A stretch of 64,000 bases of DNA from Bacteroidota bacterium (GTDB lineage Bacteria; Bacteroidota; Bacteroidia; Chitinophagales; Saprospiraceae): assembly GCA_003045895.1 (NCBI GenBank), contig PZPC01000014.1, positions 17,615 through 81,614 on the forward strand, read 5' to 3'. The notes under the pieces are model-generated. The model was not told the origin of the DNA. It searched no databases and saw nothing but the letters and a program-made list of their open reading frames with translations. The translations under genes and the position numbers were made by a program. Every line of letters begins with the position of its first letter. Position 1 is the first letter of the stretch. Shown one piece after another: positions 51,580-59,966 of the stretch.

Positions 51580-53643
51580 ATGAAACAACATTACCTAACC
51601 CTGCTCTTTTTTTTATGCCTGCTGGGCTCCCAGGCCCAGGCTCAGTACGCTCGTGGCGAAGTTGTGGCTGCCATCCCGATTCCCCAGTTGGATCTAACGG
51701 CCGCCCAGACCCAAACAGTGATCAACAGCTTATCACCACTCGATTTACCCGACTACATTCTCAACCTGCTGATCGACATTGATTATGGCATCCAAGGATT
51801 TAAAGTGATCTACGGTACTGTCGATCATGATGACCAACCTACCGTTGCCTCCGGCCTGGTGGTGGTGCCGCAAATTGCCTGCCCGAAGGATATGGTAGTC
51901 TACTGCCACGGCACCGTTTTTGCCAAAGGACAAGTCCCTTCCAATGGGAGCGGGGCGGCCGATGGTTCAGAAATCTTGTTGGCCCTCCTCTACGGCGGCA
52001 ATGGTTACGTGATGGTGATGCCCGATTACCTGGGGTTGGGCAACAGCCCAAATTTCCATCCTTACCTGGATGAAAAAACCCAGGCTTCTGCCACCCTTGA
52101 CCTCATGGTGGCTACCCGCACCCTGGCCGGAGGGCAAGGGATTGCCCTGACCAACAAGGTAAATATTTCGGGCTATTCGCAAGGCGGACACGCCGGCATG
52201 TCCACCTTTAAATTCCTACAGGAAGTCAGCAATGCCGGTTTTAACGTAAAGCGGGCAGGCCTGGGATCGGGCCCGTACAACCTGGCCGGGGTGCAGTACA
52301 ACGCTACGTTGAACAACCCTTTTTACGCACGGCCCGAGTTTGTACTCTACGTCCTGGCCTCCTGCCAGGAGACCGTTGGCAACATTTACACGGATCCGAG
52401 TGAAGTGATAGCCTCATCGCCAATCCCTTACGACCAACTTTATACGGCTAATATACTCGGACAAACAGGAGACGTCAGTTGGGTGGTGAGTCCGTATTCG
52501 GAGATGCTCACCGAAGACTTTTACCAGGAACTACAGACGAATCCCTACAGCAACGTAGCCTACCAATGCCTGGCCGCCAGTGATGTATCCAACTGGGACG
52601 ACCAGCTACCGACCGTGATGTATTACTGTACCGCCGACCAGGAAGTAGACTTCCACAACTCCCTGGTGACCGAGCAACAGCTGGAAAACAACCTTCCCTG
52701 GTATCTTTTCTGGATGCGGGCCCTGATCAACGCCAGGTACCTGGGTAACCTCACCCACGGCGACTGTGTCATTCCCTATACACTGGTGTCCAAGTTGCGG
52801 TTTGATCTTTTCCAGTCACGTTGCCATTCGGGCGGGCGGAGTTCGGACGACGAGGGCCAGTGGGCAGACCGTGAAGAGCCCCTCCTCCCCCAGGCTTCCG
52901 CTTTTTACTACCTGGACATTCGCACCTCCAGCCTTGCGGCACCGGTAGCCAAAGTGGAATTGCTGCGCTTCGATGGCAGTACCGCCGCCACCTTTACCGA
53001 ATTCACCCCTCAGGCAGACCTCATCCGGCTCGACGTGCGGGAGGTAGAAAGAGGTGCCCTGGTGGTTCGGGTGACGGATACGGCAGGTCGGGAAATACAT
53101 GAGTTAACCCTCCTCGAACCCATCAAACTGCTGACCCATCCAGCGTATAACCCGCTGGTGTACGATCCCGCCAACAAAGCTTTCGAACTGGACCTTTCCC
53201 TGTTGCCCGAGCCCGTGCAGGCGCTGATGATCTATGACCAGGCGCACCAACTGGTACGGAAAATCGCCGTGGAGGACGCACCAGATCGAATGACCATTGC
53301 TGCGGAAGGGTTGACTGCTGATGCCTATACGTTGGAAGTGAGAACAGCCGCCAACAGTTTCTTCGTAGAACTCCCGGGAATCGGCCAGCCACAACCAACC
53401 GCCAACGACGGATTGGTGGTATTCCCGAACCCGGCTAAAGCAGCAGTCTCCATCCGCCTGACGGGTGACGAAGAACTGGCTACGGCAACCCTTTTTGACA
53501 GCCAGGGCCGGGCCTTATGGCGGATGGGAAATATTCGCGGCCGGGAAATCCACCCCAACCTACAACTGCCCGCGGGGGTCTATCACCTCCAGGTGACTAC
53601 CTCCTCCGGCAAAGTCATGGTGCAGCGTTTGGTGCTGGAATAA
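51580..53643 (+). CDS. T9SS-exported alpha/beta hydrolase (secretory lipase-like)
   Basis: 687 residues. Signal peptide ending AQAQ. The alpha/beta-hydrolase domain (about 60-410) has MVVYCHGT, VMPDYLGLGNS and the nucleophile elbow GYSQGGHA, like secretory lipases/prolyl-peptidase-like esterases; the late Asp and His are probably in YCTADQEVDFHN and LTHGDC. Residues about 430-600 are beta-rich and unassigned. The C-terminal 85 residues form a type A T9SS sorting domain (VVFPNPAKAAVSIRL, LPAGVYHLQVTT, VQRLVLE). It is exported to or past the outer membrane. A fragment of this gene recurs at 54714. Confidence 0.85.
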   Translation: MKQHYLTLLFFLCLLGSQAQAQYARGEVVAAIPIPQLDLTAAQTQTVINSLSPLDLPDYILNLLIDIDYGIQGFKVIYGTVDHDDQPTVASGLVVVPQIACPKDMVVYCHGTVFAKGQVPSNGSGAADGSEILLALLYGGNGYVMVMPDYLGLGNSPNFHPYLDEKTQASATLDLMVATRTLAGGQGIALTNKVNISGYSQGGHAGMSTFKFLQEVSNAGFNVKRAGLGSGPYNLAGVQYNATLNNPFYARPEFVLYVLASCQETVGNIYTDPSEVIASSPIPYDQLYTANILGQTGDVSWVVSPYSEMLTEDFYQELQTNPYSNVAYQCLAASDVSNWDDQLPTVMYYCTADQEVDFHNSLVTEQQLENNLPWYLFWMRALINARYLGNLTHGDCVIPYTLVSKLRFDLFQSRCHSGGRSSDDEGQWADREEPLLPQASAFYYLDIRTSSLAAPVAKVELLRFDGSTAATFTEFTPQADLIRLDVREVERGALVVRVTDTAGREIHELTLLEPIKLLTHPAYNPLVYDPANKAFELDLSLLPEPVQALMIYDQAHQLVRKIAVEDAPDRMTIAAEGLTADAYTLEVRTAANSFFVELPGIGQPQPTANDGLVVFPNPAKAAVSIRLTGDEELATATLFDSQGRALWRMGNIRGREIHPNLQLPAGVYHLQVTTSSGKVMVQRLVLE

Positions 53644-53701
53644 AATGACGGAAAGATTATTTTTTACCTCAGACCCTTTTAACCCCAAAACCAATATTCG
53701 A

Positions 53702-53738
53702 AGAGTCGCAGCGGAATTCGCTGCGACTCTCTTTTTTT
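53702..53738 (+). terminator. rho-independent terminator after the hydrolase gene
   Basis: Perfect 12-bp stem AGAGTCGCAGCG (53702-53713) with CGCTGCGACTCT (53719-53730), loop GAATT, then C and seven T. A second, slightly different copy is at 54770-54808. Confidence 0.93.
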
Positions 53739-53772
53739 CAACAGTGCCGTGCCGGTAAATTTTGAAGACAGG

Positions 53773-54642
53773 TTAGTGCTTAATGAACTTCATCATTTTT
53801 TCACCTTCCTTGAGCTGTACCGTAATGAGATAAGTGCCTGCAGCTAAGCTGGACAAGTCGATCTCATTGGTCGCTTTACCCCTAAGAACCGACTGCCCCA
53901 AGAGGGTGGAAACCTGGTAGGATTGCACCGGAGATTCGCTTCTGATAGACAACCTGTTGTTGGCCGTTGGGTTAGGGTAAATACTGATCTTGCCGGGCAG
54001 TTCATTCAGCTCGTTTACCGCTACCGGGCTGGCACCAATCGTGACGCTACCCAGGGCCGCTTCATCAGCGGGATTGGCATTCACACCCGTCACGCTAAAA
54101 CCATACTGGATAACTAAACCTGCTGGTAATTCGGCAGCCGTTGCACTTACGGAGAAGGCACCACTGGCCGGAAGGTCCATGACTTTTGCGCCACCCAAGA
54201 CATCGGCGTAATCATTGGCCGGATCAAGCGCTTTGATGAAAAACTTAACAGTATAGGCTTCATCCAGCGTATAGGCTTGCACCGTTCCGAAAAAAGTAAG
54301 ATCTACCCCATTGAAACTCGCACCAGGTTCCACAAAAGTCAAGGCTTCCATGTTTTTATTACCGGCACCGGTGTTGGGATTTGTCCAAAAAGGATCGCTT
54401 GCATTATAGGTGTTGAAATTTGGTTGCAGGGTCAGGGTGTTGGACGCCGTAGACAGCGTTGATTTTAAATCCCCGACGGCCCAGGCAGACCCAAATTGAA
54501 AACCACCACCATCAGCAGGAAGATCCGTGACGTTCATGTAACCGATCCAAGTGTCTCCCGCACTAAATTCGACGTTGTTCTGCGCGAATAGCAGCGGAAA
54601 CGAAAGAAGACAAAGTACAATACTTGTGATAATTGTTTTCAT
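53773..54642 (-). CDS. T9SS-exported protein, paralogue A
   Basis: 289 residues. Signal peptide (MKTIITSIVLCLLSFPLLFAQ), about 190 residues of beta-rich sequence without a known family (YMNVTDLPADGGGF, YNASDPFWTNPNTGAGNKN, YTVKFFIKALDPANDYAD), and a T9SS type A sorting domain (ISIYPNPTANNRLSI, LAAGTYLITVQL, MMKFIKH). It is the closer copy of a tandem duplication; the partner at 54838 shares most of the sequence including codon-level identity. Function unknown; secreted or surface bound. Confidence 0.85.
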   Translation of the reverse strand: MKTIITSIVLCLLSFPLLFAQNNVEFSAGDTWIGYMNVTDLPADGGGFQFGSAWAVGDLKSTLSTASNTLTLQPNFNTYNASDPFWTNPNTGAGNKNMEALTFVEPGASFNGVDLTFFGTVQAYTLDEAYTVKFFIKALDPANDYADVLGGAKVMDLPASGAFSVSATAAELPAGLVIQYGFSVTGVNANPADEAALGSVTIGASPVAVNELNELPGKISIYPNPTANNRLSIRSESPVQSYQVSTLLGQSVLRGKATNEIDLSSLAAGTYLITVQLKEGEKMMKFIKH

Positions 54643-54713
54643 AATACAGGTGTTTAATAGAGGTTAAGGTTTACCATTACAATATAAGCAAAATTGAATT
54701 AATATGGCAATAT

Positions 54714-54765
54714 CGCCGCCAACTTTACCGAATTCTCCCCTCAGGCAGACCTCATCCGGCTCGAC
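54714..54765 (+). pseudogene. 52-bp relic of the exported hydrolase gene
   Basis: This stretch equals 52983-53034 inside the hydrolase gene with two mismatches in 52 bp, then jumps directly to a terminator copy. It is the left-over of a duplicated hydrolase 3' part whose remainder was deleted. Confidence 0.9.
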
Positions 54766-54769
54766 ATTA

Positions 54770-54808
54770 AGAGAGCCGCAGCGAAATTCGCTGCGGCTCT
54801 CTTTTTTT
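54770..54808 (+). terminator. duplicated copy of the hydrolase terminator
   Basis: Perfect 14-bp stem AGAGAGCCGCAGCG (54770-54783) with CGCTGCGGCTCTCT (54789-54802), loop AAATT, T tract to 54808. Its T tract points in the plus direction, away from the minus-strand gene beside it, as expected for a copy carried along by duplication. Confidence 0.85.
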
Positions 54809-54837
54809 CAACAGTACCGGTAAATTCTGAAGACAGG

Positions 54838-55695
54838 TTAGTGCTTGATGAACTTCATTATTTTTTCACCTTCTTCGAACTTTACCGTGATGAAGTAGGT
54901 ACCCGCAGCTAAGCTGGATACGTCTACATCATTGGTAGCTTTACCACTTAGTACTGGCTGGCCCAAGGAGGTAGAAATCTGGTAAGCCTGTACTTGGTAT
55001 TCGCTCCTGATGGACAACGTGTTGGCCGTTGGGTTAGGGTAAACACTGATCTTGCCGGGCAGTTCATTCAGCTCGTTTACCGCTACTGGGCCAGCACCAA
55101 TCGTGACGCTACCCAGGGCCGCTTCATTAGCGGGATTGGCATTCACGCCCGTCACGCTAAAGCCGTACTGGATCAATAAACCTGCTGGTAATTCGGCAGC
55201 CGTGGCGCTTACGGAAAAGGCACCGCTGGTGGGGAGGTCCATGACTTTTGCACCAGCCAGGGCATCAGCGTAATCGTTGGCCGGATCAAGCGCTTTGATG
55301 AAAAACTTAACGGTATAAGCTGAATCCAACGTGTAGGTCTGCACGATTCCGGAGAAAGTAAGGTCCACACCGTTGAAGGCAGCACCTGGCTCTACAAAAG
55401 TCAAGGCTTCCATGTTTTTGTTACCGGCACCGGTGTTGGGATTCGTCCAAAAAGGATCGTTTGCGTTATAGGTATTGAAATTCGGTTGCAGGGTCAGGGT
55501 ATTGGACCCAACAGATGGGGTGGATTTCAAGGCGGATACTTCCCAGCCAGAACCGAATTCGTAACCACCACTGAAGTTAAAGACGTTCATGTAACCTATC
55601 CAGCTATCGCTACCGCTAACTTGGATGTTGTTCTGTGCGAAGATCATTGGCAGCGACAAGAGGGAAAGTGCAATGCTTGTAATAATTGTTTTCAT
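54838..55695 (-). CDS. T9SS-exported protein, paralogue B
   Basis: 285 residues with the same layout as paralogue A: signal peptide MKTIITSIALSLLSLPMIFAQ, beta-rich part, sorting domain (ISVYPNPTANTLSI, LAAGTYFITVKF, IMKFIKH). Differences cluster near residues 35-70 (WEVSALKSTPSVGSN against WAVGDLKSTLSTASN) and in the sorting domain. The repeat period is about 1065 bp. An unassigned 276-bp AT-rich stretch lies upstream to 55971. Confidence 0.85.
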   Translation of the reverse strand: MKTIITSIALSLLSLPMIFAQNNIQVSGSDSWIGYMNVFNFSGGYEFGSGWEVSALKSTPSVGSNTLTLQPNFNTYNANDPFWTNPNTGAGNKNMEALTFVEPGAAFNGVDLTFSGIVQTYTLDSAYTVKFFIKALDPANDYADALAGAKVMDLPTSGAFSVSATAAELPAGLLIQYGFSVTGVNANPANEAALGSVTIGAGPVAVNELNELPGKISVYPNPTANTLSIRSEYQVQAYQISTSLGQPVLSGKATNDVDVSSLAAGTYFITVKFEEGEKIMKFIKH

Positions 55696-55971
55696 AAAAT
55701 ACTTAATTTAATCAATGTTAAGGTTTAAAACTGCAAGATTAAGGAGAATTGATGTAGCGCAGGCGTTTTTTTTTATTTGTTTTATAACAAAAAACAATTG
55801 TCGTCTTTTACGGATTTAGGCACATTAACATTATAGGTAATATTTTATGGTTTCCGTTGGCACCAAATCCTCAGCTGAACCTGTCAGCGCACCAGCGCAG
55901 ATGGACACGCAGGTAAAAATCCACGATTTTGTTATTAGCGTTTTATCACTACTTTGCATGAAATTGGTTCA

Positions 55972-57120
55972 ATGCAAGAGATGATGACTTATTTCCCCCT
56001 TATTTTCACCGCCATTTCCGCTATCGGCTTTCCCTGGCTGGCCCGTATCCTGGCCCGCAACCCGTTGGTGCCCAATTTTTTCAGTACCGTGGTGTTGTGC
56101 TATGCTTTTGGTATCATTATGGGCAACGTGGTTCCCCAGTGGGTACACCAGGCAACGGCCGATCAATTGGCGGGAGCAGGTATGATCATCGCGCTACCCA
56201 TGCTGCTCTTTGAAACAAAAATAAAAGAGAATTGGCGACTGGCAGGATCAGGGTTACTCTCTTTCGGCTTGTGTGCCGTGGCGGGATTACTCAGTACCGC
56301 GCTGGCGGCCTTTATTTTTCGCAACACCCAGGAACACGGCTGGCAGGTAGCCGGTATGCTCACCGGCTTATTTACGGGAGGGACACCGAATATGCAGGCC
56401 ATTGCCCTGGCCGTAGATGCCCCCAGCGATTACGTCGTCCTGATCCAGGCAGCGGACATTGTGGGTGGTGGCGCTTACCTGTTCCTCCTGATGACGGTCA
56501 TCCATCCCCTGTTGGGTTATTTCCTGCCCGATTTCCAGCCGCCAACCCTGACCGAAACGACGACCACCGCCCCCCTCCCGCCCCTGGCCCGGCGTTGGTA
56601 CCTGCTCCCTACCCTACTGAGTCTGCTGGTAGGAGGGGTTTCCGTAGGGCTAACCCTGCTGTTCATGGGCAACCTGAGCAATACGACGCTTACCATTCTC
56701 CTCCTCACCAGTATCAGTTTGCTGCTTTCTTTTCACCCCCGCGTCAGTCAGTTGCGGCAGTCGTACGAACAAGGGGAATATTTTCTGCTCATCTTTTGCG
56801 TGGCACTGGGGCTGATGGCCAATTTTCGCGAAATGTTGGGTGAAGGACTGCCCCTGCTGGCTTTTACTACCCTGGCATTGCTGGGCACTATACTGTTGCA
56901 CTGGCTGTTTGCCCGCTGGTTTAAGATCGATCGCGATACGGTGATGGTGAGTTCGGCAGCGGCCATCTACGGACCGGCCTTCATTGCCCAGATTACGACG
57001 GCTATTCCCAACCACCGGCTCCTGGCGCCGGGCATTGCGCTTTCACTACTGGGGTTGGCCCTGGGTAATTACCTCGGCATTGGGGTGGCTTACCTGGCCA
57101 AATGGCTCTTGGGGATGTAA
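55972..57120 (+). CDS. DUF819 family membrane protein
   Basis: 382 residues from ATG 55972; an in-frame TTG at 55954 and ATGs at 55981 and 55984 are alternatives. Ten to eleven helices. GMLTGLFTGGTPNMQAIALA and the related late segment FIAQITTAIPNHRLLAPGIAL mark the family, which is distantly related to secondary transporters and has no proven substrate. A TspO-like gene follows after 32 bp and is probably cotranscribed. Confidence 0.85.
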   Translation: MQEMMTYFPLIFTAISAIGFPWLARILARNPLVPNFFSTVVLCYAFGIIMGNVVPQWVHQATADQLAGAGMIIALPMLLFETKIKENWRLAGSGLLSFGLCAVAGLLSTALAAFIFRNTQEHGWQVAGMLTGLFTGGTPNMQAIALAVDAPSDYVVLIQAADIVGGGAYLFLLMTVIHPLLGYFLPDFQPPTLTETTTTAPLPPLARRWYLLPTLLSLLVGGVSVGLTLLFMGNLSNTTLTILLLTSISLLLSFHPRVSQLRQSYEQGEYFLLIFCVALGLMANFREMLGEGLPLLAFTTLALLGTILLHWLFARWFKIDRDTVMVSSAAAIYGPAFIAQITTAIPNHRLLAPGIALSLLGLALGNYLGIGVAYLAKWLLGM

Positions 57121-57152
57121 GAGATTTAAGATTTCACCTAAAAACAACAATT

Positions 57153-57932
57153 ATGAAAACCAAAACCTTACAAATTCTCAACCTGCTGGGCTTTGCGCTC
57201 ACCATTCTGCTCAATACCCTGGCCAATGCCCTGCCGCTTAACGGCTACACCACCGGCGCCCTGTCGGATCGCTACCCCAACCTTTTTGTGCCCGCCGGAT
57301 TCACCTTCAGTATATGGGGTATTATCTACCTGCTGTTGCTCTTGTTCGTGATTTACCAACTGCGTGATTGGTGGCAAAAGCCCCGTCCGAGTATGGCTTT
57401 TGTCCAACAAATTGGCCCTTGGTTCTTCGTCTCCTGCCTGGCCAACGCCAGTTGGATCCTGGCCTGGCACTTTCTTCAGGTACCCTTGTCGCTGGTCATT
57501 ATGCTACTGATCCTGGGGAGTTTACTGCTGATTTACCTGCGCCTGGGGATCGGCGAAACAACGGTGACCAACAACAACGAGCGGTGGTTGGTGCGCTTGC
57601 CTTTTAGCATTTACCTGGGTTGGATAACCGTGGCTACCATTGCCAACGTGACCACCGTCCTGGTCGACAACGGCTGGCAGGGCGGCCCGCTTTCGGAGGT
57701 CGCCTGGACCGCTATCCTCATCGCTACTGCTACCTTGATTGGCCTACTGGTACTTTACCGGCGCTCCGACGTGGGCTACGCCCTCGTGCTGATCTGGGCC
57801 TTTTATGGGATTTACACCAAACAAAGTGCAAATACGGCGCAAGACGTACAACTCATCCTGACGGTCCTGCTGGTGGGCATGGGGCTACTGGGCGTGGGGG
57901 CTTTGCTACGGGTAAAAAGGTGGCTGAATTAG
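57153..57932 (+). CDS. TspO/MBR-like tryptophan-rich membrane protein
   Basis: 259 residues from ATG 57153; an upstream in-frame start at 57102 lies inside the DUF819 gene. Seven to eight helices. PAGFTFSIWGIIYLLLLLF and LANASWILAWHFLQVPL are the FxxxW and NxxW motifs of the TspO superfamily, though this long form differs from the 160-residue porphyrin/cholesterol-binding TspO. Function unknown. It ends 13 bp from the convergent galK. Confidence 0.75.
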   Translation: MKTKTLQILNLLGFALTILLNTLANALPLNGYTTGALSDRYPNLFVPAGFTFSIWGIIYLLLLLFVIYQLRDWWQKPRPSMAFVQQIGPWFFVSCLANASWILAWHFLQVPLSLVIMLLILGSLLLIYLRLGIGETTVTNNNERWLVRLPFSIYLGWITVATIANVTTVLVDNGWQGGPLSEVAWTAILIATATLIGLLVLYRRSDVGYALVLIWAFYGIYTKQSANTAQDVQLILTVLLVGMGLLGVGALLRVKRWLN

Positions 57933-57945
57933 CGCAGGTGCGCAT

Positions 57946-59100
57946 TTAGACGACCTCCACCCCATTCACCAACCGGACCGGTAAGTAATCCCCCTGAATA
58001 CCGAAAGCGGCTTCGTAAGCAGCCAGTGCTTCGCTGACGAAGGCCTCCCGGGCAGCCGACTGAACCAAATTCAAGGTGCAGCCGCCAAAGCCACCGCCCA
58101 TCAGCCGGGCACCGTACACGCCGGGGTGCTGCAGCGCGACACCGAACAGGCATTCAATTTCCGGGCAGCTGACCTCGTAATCTTCGCTGAGGCCAATATG
58201 GGTATGGTAGAGGAGCATGCCTATTTTTTCGGCATCACCGGCCTGGAGCGCATCGATCATCATAAGCGTCCGGTAGTGTTCCCCGACGACGTAGCGACAC
58301 CGCCGGTAAACGAGAGCAGGCATTTTCGCTTCCAGTGCGGTTAATTGTGCCGGTGTCACGTCGCGCAGCGCCGTGACAGCCGGTAAATGTTTTTGCAAGA
58401 TAGCGAGACCTTCCTGGCACTCCCGTACGCGTTCGGGATAAGCAGAATCAGCGAGGTTGTGGCTGACCCTGGAATTGAGCAAAACCCATTCACAGCCGGC
58501 CACGGCTACGGGTACGGTGCGGCAGGACAGAGCCTGGCAATCCAACAGAATAGCGGCATCCTGCTGTCCGTTCAAACTGGCGAACTGGTCCATGATGCCA
58601 CACGGAATACCAATAAATTCGTGGGAAGACCGCTGGGCCAGTTGCGCCATTTCAGGGCCGTCCAGCCCCACCTTTAGAAGGGTATTCCAAACCATAGCCA
58701 TGCCGCACTCCAAAGCGGCCGAAGAACTAACCCCAGCGCCCACGGGCAGATCACCGCCAAAAACAATATCCAACCCCGGCAGCGCGTATCCGCGCTGCTG
58801 AAACTGGTCGGCAATACCCAACAGGTAGTTGAACCAGAGCTGATCACCGGCCACAATAGCTGTCAGGTCCGCTTCCGCGTAAGCGTCAATATCCAGGGCC
58901 CAGCAGCGCAACTGCGCGGTACCGTTGGGCCGAACTGCAAAAAAAAGCGATTTGTCAATGGCCCCCGGCAAAACCAGCCCCTGGTTGTAATCGGTATGTT
59001 CGCCGATAATATTAATCCGTCCGGGCGCACGGACCTTCAAGGTAGGCGGATGGCCGGTGCGTTGGGTAAACTGGTGGGTAACTTCTACTAATGTATACAT
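57946..59100 (-). CDS. galK: galactokinase
   Basis: 384 residues, GHMP kinase family. Motifs: the signature APGRINIIGEHTDYNQGLVLP, the ATP-binding GAGVSSSAALECGMAM, CGIMDQFASL with the catalytic Asp region, and MGGGFGGCTLNLV. It phosphorylates galactose at C1 for the Leloir pathway; galT and galM are not nearby. It starts 7 bp after yebC and is probably in the same transcript. Confidence 0.96.
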   Translation of the reverse strand: MYTLVEVTHQFTQRTGHPPTLKVRAPGRINIIGEHTDYNQGLVLPGAIDKSLFFAVRPNGTAQLRCWALDIDAYAEADLTAIVAGDQLWFNYLLGIADQFQQRGYALPGLDIVFGGDLPVGAGVSSSAALECGMAMVWNTLLKVGLDGPEMAQLAQRSSHEFIGIPCGIMDQFASLNGQQDAAILLDCQALSCRTVPVAVAGCEWVLLNSRVSHNLADSAYPERVRECQEGLAILQKHLPAVTALRDVTPAQLTALEAKMPALVYRRCRYVVGEHYRTLMMIDALQAGDAEKIGMLLYHTHIGLSEDYEVSCPEIECLFGVALQHPGVYGARLMGGGFGGCTLNLVQSAAREAFVSEALAAYEAAFGIQGDYLPVRLVNGVEVV

Positions 59101-59107
59101 CCGGTGG

Positions 59108-59824
59108 CTATTCGCTCATGTCCATGTTGTGGAAAACATTGATCACATCTTCGTCTTCCTCCAATTTGTCCAGGAGCTTGATCATGGCCTCTGCTTGTTC
59201 GTCCGTCAGTTCTTTGGTGTGGGAAGGGATGCGGATCAATTCCGCATTGTCCAACTCAATATTGCGCTCTTCCAGTGCTTTCTGCAGCTTGCCGAAATCC
59301 TCGAAAGCGCAAAGCAGCACAAAAAACTCATCTTCGTGCTTGAGGTCTTCGAGTCCGTGGTCGATCAGCTCCAGTTCCAGCTCTTCCTGATCGAGTCCTT
59401 CGGCTTTGAGCTTAAATTGGCCCTTACGGGAAAACATGTAGTCTACCTCGCCAGAATTACCCAGGTTGCCTCCTCCTTTAGAGAAGATCAGGCGCAAATT
59501 GGCTACGGTTCGGTTGGTGTTATCCGTAGCCGTTTCCACCACCACTGCAATACCCGCCGGGCCATACCCTTCGTAGGTAATTTCATCGTAGTTGGCCGAA
59601 TCCTTGGCCAGCGCGCGCTTGATGGCGCTATCCACGTTGGTTTTGGGCATATTCGCCGACTTGGCGTTCTGGATCGCCATCCGCAGGCGCGGATTGTACT
59701 CGGGGGCTCCTCCTCCTTCCTTTACGGCAATAGCAATTTCCCGACCAATCTTCGTAAAAGTCTTGGCCATTGAAGCCCAACGCTTCATTTTTCTTTCTTT
59801 CCTAAATTCAAATGCTCTTCCCAT
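59108..59824 (-). CDS. yebC: YebC/PmpR family protein
   Basis: 238 residues. Typical opening MGRAFEFRKERKMKRWASMAK and blocks NPRLRMAIQNAKSANMPK and YEGYGPAGIAVVVE. Members act as transcription regulators or, like TACO1 and YebC2, as translation factors that ease ribosome stalling at proline runs; this copy's role is open. The gene is divergent from the caspase-lipase gene, with 142 bp between. Confidence 0.95.
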   Translation of the reverse strand: MGRAFEFRKERKMKRWASMAKTFTKIGREIAIAVKEGGGAPEYNPRLRMAIQNAKSANMPKTNVDSAIKRALAKDSANYDEITYEGYGPAGIAVVVETATDNTNRTVANLRLIFSKGGGNLGNSGEVDYMFSRKGQFKLKAEGLDQEELELELIDHGLEDLKHEDEFFVLLCAFEDFGKLQKALEERNIELDNAELIRIPSHTKELTDEQAEAMIKLLDKLEEDEDVINVFHNMDMSE

Positions 59825-59966
59825 AAGTACCTTCTGTTAAGTTTTGCAAAAATAGGAAATGGCAGGATAATCTATAGTGAATTAATTACCTTTAATGCGA
59901 ATACACCACAAGTTGGGTACAAAACACGACTTGTTTGCTTTTTTAACGTCCTAAACCTACCACCCA

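Noticed and set aside
59847..59854. CAAAAATA as promoter of yebC
   Set aside because: -7-like match only; no -33 element at the right distance.
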